From: an uncultured bacterium
GTDB lineage: Bacteria; Oederibacteriota; PGYV01; Palsa-1178
NCBI GenBank assembly: GCA_937889595.1
Contig: CALAOR010000090.1
Span: 86,603 to 150,602 of the forward strand
Length of the DNA stretch: 64,000 nt
Direction: 5' to 3'
Shown: positions 63,240 to 64,000 of the stretch, one piece after another
Position numbering within the stretch: position 1 is the first letter of the stretch
How the letters are laid out: each line of letters begins with the position of its first letter
Made by a program: the position numbers and the translations under genes
Notes under the pieces: model-generated
Seen by the model: only the letters and a program-made list of their open reading frames with translations
Database searches by the model: none
Told to the model about the DNA's origin: nothing

Positions 63240-64000
63240 TCTTTGGAGAGTTTGATTCTGGCTCAGGACTAACGTTGGCGGCGTGCCTAATACATGCAAG
63301 TCGTACGAAACTACAGTAGCAATATTGTAGTTTAGTGGCAAACGGGTGAGTAATGCATGGGTAACATTCCCTTAAGACCGGGATAACTCCTCGAAAGAGG
63401 AGCTAATACCGGATGTGGTAACGGTGCCGCAAGGCGCTGTTATTAAAGGGCGGCCTCTATTTATAAGCTGTCGCTTGAGAATTGGCCCATGTACAATTAG
63501 CTAGTTGGTGGGGTAATGGCCTACCAAGGCTTCGATTGTTAGCCGGCCTGAGAGGGTGTTCGGCCACACTGGAACTGCGACACGGTCCAGACTCCTACGG
63601 GAGGCAGCAGTAGGGAATTTTCCACAATGGGCGAAAGCCTGATGGAGCGACGCCGCGTGAGGGATGAAGGTCTTCGGATTGTAAACCTCTTTTGACGGGG
63701 AATAAGTGTAACAAAGCTAATATCTTTGTTGCTTGACGGTACCCGTAGAATAAGCTACGGCTAACTCTGTGCCAGCAGCCGCGGTAATACAGAGGTAGCA
63801 AACGTTGTCCGGATTCACTGGGCGTAAAGGGCTTGTAGGTTGCCAAATAAGTCAGATGTGAAATCGTATAGCTCAACTATACAACCGCATTTGATACTGC
63901 TTGGCTTGAGTGCAGGAGGGGTAATTGGAATTTCCGGTGTAGCGGTGAAATGCGTAGATATCGGAAGGAACACCTGTGGCGAAAGCGGCTCACTGGACCA
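63240..64000 (+). rRNA. rrs: 16S ribosomal RNA, 5' part (runs off the window)
   Basis: The universal AGAGTTTGATTCTGGCTCAG is at 63247, so the mature end is near 63240. Other hallmarks in order: ACTCCTACGGGAGGCAGCAG (about 63590), GTGCCAGCAGCCGCGGTAA (63769) and GTGTAGCGGTGAAATGCGTAG (about 63938). About 760 bases are present. The 16S-23S spacer and the rest lie outside. The short helix near base 75 and the text TCACTGGGCGTAAAGGGCTT may help placing the lineage. Confidence 0.98.

Overview
The window looks like chromosomal DNA of an uncultured, probably anaerobic, diderm (LPS-bearing) bacterium. The envelope genes (kdsA, kdsB, gmhA, gmhB, two hldA/hldC pairs, msbA-like flippase, GT9 heptosyltransferase, lipoproteins, beta-barrels ending in Phe) imply an outer membrane with Kdo/heptose. 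A 16S rRNA gene begins at about 63240 and runs off the window; it is bacterial, but its phylum cannot be settled by eye. A deep candidate phylum such as Goldbacteria is a guess from the overall gene style, not a result.

Layout: 1-2.1 kb, tail of a DUF190 gene, two tandem TIM-barrel hydrolases and a small basic protein. 2.3-5.4 kb, minus-strand operon of split transketolase plus a RuBisCO-like protein (form IV). 5.7-10.9 kb, lipoprotein-type ABC export operon (two permeases, LolA-like protein, beta-barrel, LolD-like ATPase). 11-13.8 kb, phosphoketolase and RpiB. 14.2-17.8 kb, heterodimeric ABC exporter. 18-19.5 kb, two lipoproteins. 19.8-31.9 kb, LPS inner-core supply (flippase, heptose and Kdo enzymes, CTP synthase). 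32-33.5 kb, a REP-associated tyrosine transposase (RAYT) embedded in its palindromes. 33.6-41 kb, RNase H, TldD, envelope proteins and a TRAP transporter with its TatT partner. 41-44.7 kb, Fe-S aldo/keto reductase, a toxin-antitoxin pair with a clear double operator, a 2-hydroxyacid dehydrogenase and a ThuA-like protein. 44.7-47.4 kb, an AT-rich two-gene island including a class III nucleotidyl cyclase fused to TPRs. 47.4-59.5 kb, a branched-chain amino acid supercluster (ilvD-ilvB-ilvN-ilvC-leuA-leuC-leuD-leuB-asd) preceded by a small, very Val/Leu-rich peptide gene that looks like an attenuation leader. 59.7-62.6 kb, purB, a tautomerase and a MORN-type protein. 62.6-64 kb, rRNA promoters, leader and partial 16S.

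The most distinctive feature is the density and variety of intergenic repeats. They include (i) REP palindromes with core GGCTGCTTGCTGCC linked to the RAYT; (ii) arrays of 7-bp units (GAACAGA/GAACAAA, also GTTCGGA and CTTTTGGC types) arranged as facing inverted arms; (iii) MITE-like elements with 22-, 21- and 11-bp terminal inverted repeats; (iv) a 32-bp perfect inverted repeat; and (v) a 107-110 bp C/G-rich repeat present twice in the ilv cluster. Several sit directly on stop codons and several lie between genes of the same operon, so they become part of the mRNAs.

Metabolically the window combines pentose-phosphate handling (split transketolase, phosphoketolase, RpiB, RuBisCO-like enzyme), sugar-acid uptake and redox (TRAP, aldo/keto reductase, 2-hydroxyacid dehydrogenase), outer-membrane construction and branched-chain amino acid synthesis. 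No CRISPR array, prophage, complete insertion sequence or tRNA gene was seen.
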